Shown here in pieces: positions 6,809-7,446 of a stretch of 7,446 bases of DNA. Numbering within the stretch: the stretch's first letter is position 1; the number at the start of each line of letters is the position of its first letter. Both the position numbers and the translations under genes were made by a program. The notes below the pieces were generated by a model that was not told the origin of the DNA, did no database searches, and saw only the letters and a list, made by a program, of their open reading frames with translations. Source of the stretch: Planctomycetota bacterium (lineage in GTDB: Bacteria; Planctomycetota; Phycisphaerae; UBA1845; UTPLA1); contig JAPULF010000461.1 in NCBI GenBank assembly GCA_027295245.1, forward strand, positions 1 through 7,446. Reading direction: 5' to 3'.

Positions 6809-7288
6809 ATGAACGAGATTCGCTATGAAGTCATTGAGAAGGTCGATGTTGCGGAACTCAAGAAGTTTTACGACAGCCAGGGCTGCCGGGTCCCGCAGTC
6901 GGTGGACAAGTTGTCGACGATGGTGGACAACTCGGTCTGCTTCGTGACGGCCCGTGAACCGGACGGCCGTCTGATCGGGATCGCCCGCGGCGTGGCCGAC
7001 GGCGTTCGGGGCTACCTGACCGAGTGCAAGCTCGACCCCTCGCGGCAGGGACCCGCGGCGGTGACGCATATTGACGGCCGTATCGAGCACGACCAGTTCG
7101 GGATAGCGAAAGAGATGGCCCAGCGCGTGATCCACTCGTTGTCGGAGATGGGTTGTGAGCGGATCGATGCCACGGCCTACGGGACGGAAGTGGACTTTTG
7201 CGAGGAGTTGGGATTCAAGCGTACCGCCGGCATCGTACCGATGTCGCTTGACGTTCGGGTTTCGCATGCAGTGGCCGGGACTTCGTAA
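6809..7288 (+). CDS. GNAT-like acetyltransferase between rpoB and rpoC
   Basis: A 159-residue protein with the layout of the GNAT fold: an N-terminal helix region with LKKFYDSQGCRVPQS (17-31); strand, turn and strand FVTAREPDGRLIGIARGVADG (45-65, split by the EPDG turn); a strand YLTECKLDP (69-77); a helix AKEMAQRVIHSLSEMG (100-115); the strand RIDATAY; and the typical FCEELGFKRT ending (130-139). Such proteins usually transfer an acetyl group from acetyl-CoA to an amine on a small molecule or protein. The acetyl-CoA loop, normally R/Q-x-x-G-x-G/A directly after the LDP strand, is abnormal. RQGPAAVTHIDGRIEHDQ (79-96) intervenes, and the best remaining match is D95-x-x-G98-x-A100. It may be non-catalytic, use another ligand or bind CoA unusually. 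There is no signal peptide or membrane segment, so it should be cytoplasmic. It lies 64 nt after rpoB and 69 nt before rpoC on the same strand, so co-transcription is likely. The substrate is unknown. Confidence 0.8.
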   Translation: MNEIRYEVIEKVDVAELKKFYDSQGCRVPQSVDKLSTMVDNSVCFVTAREPDGRLIGIARGVADGVRGYLTECKLDPSRQGPAAVTHIDGRIEHDQFGIAKEMAQRVIHSLSEMGCERIDATAYGTEVDFCEELGFKRTAGIVPMSLDVRVSHAVAGTS

Positions 7289-7308
7289 CCGGCGTCGGGA
7301 TTCGAGTG

Positions 7309-7322
7309 GCCTCGGGCGAGGC
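7309..7322 (+). repeat. Small hairpin before rpoC
   Basis: GCCTC (7309-7313), loop GGGC, GAGGC (7318-7322). It is five perfect pairs with no T run, in the 69-nt gap before rpoC. It is probably minor, and could mark RNA processing. Confidence 0.25.
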
Positions 7323-7345
7323 GGGACAGGCACGAGAACAAGATC

Positions 7346-7349
7346 GGAG
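7346..7349 (+). promoter_or_regulatory. Ribosome binding site of rpoC
   Basis: GGAG, eight bases before the GTG at 7358. It supports GTG as the rpoC start in the absence of a nearby ATG. Confidence 0.6.
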
Positions 7350-7357
7350 CGCAAGAC

Positions 7358-7446
7358 GTGGACAATATTTACGATCTCGTTAACGACTACGGATCGGTGA
7401 AGATCTCCCTGGCGTCCCCGAACGACATCCGTTCGTGGTCCTACGG
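7358..7446 (+). CDS. rpoC: DNA-directed RNA polymerase beta' subunit, 3'-partial
   Basis: Beta' carries the catalytic NADFDGD aspartates and the bridge helix of RNA polymerase; only its first 29 codons and two bases are in the window. The reading [17 protein letters not shown] followed by [13 protein letters not shown] is the characteristic beta' N-terminus, where the IRSWSxGE(V) motif begins. The start is the GTG at 7358, behind GGAG. Translation from here gives the N-terminal length usual for the family. The frame remains open to the last base. Its position after rpoB, with one gene between them, confirms the identity. Confidence 0.93.
   Translation, partial: MDNIYDLVNDYGSVKISLASPNDIRSWSY

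Overview
The window is a stretch of the conserved bacterial ribosomal-protein / RNA-polymerase cluster, all on the + strand: the end of rplA (L1, 5' end cut by the window), rplJ (L10), rplL (L7/L12), rpoB (RNA polymerase beta), a small acetyltransferase-like gene, and the first 29 codons of rpoC (beta'). The DNA is GC-rich. The RpoB sequence carries the wording I associate with Planctomycetota (for example [25 protein letters not shown] and [11 protein letters not shown]), so I infer a planctomycete or close relative. I cannot name a genus.

Layout: rplA (to 692) and rplJ (708-1244) are separated by only 15 nt, so no room exists there for a long L10-type leader. A 194-nt gap follows, holding four small potential stem-loops, and then rplL (1439-1852). 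A 422-nt gap (1853-2274) precedes rpoB. I see no convincing gene in that gap, but it contains several inverted repeats, a weak terminator-like element and a perfect 14-bp palindrome. rpoB (2275-6744) encodes 1489 residues. After rpoB come an acetyltransferase-like gene (6809-7288) and a GTG-started rpoC (7358 onward, cut by the window end).

The genes make the large-subunit L1 and L10/L12 stalks and the two largest core RNA polymerase subunits, probably in one or a few overlapping transcripts. Two things depart from the usual cluster. First, RpoB carries about 230 extra residues (about 373-609) just before the [10 protein letters not shown] motif, where E. coli has a six-residue link. Second, an apparently intact GNAT-like gene with an eroded acetyl-CoA loop sits between rpoB and rpoC, which are normally adjacent. 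Both are read directly from the sequence; their function is unknown. A smaller extra segment near the RpoB C-terminus and the long structured gaps around rplL are secondary points of interest.
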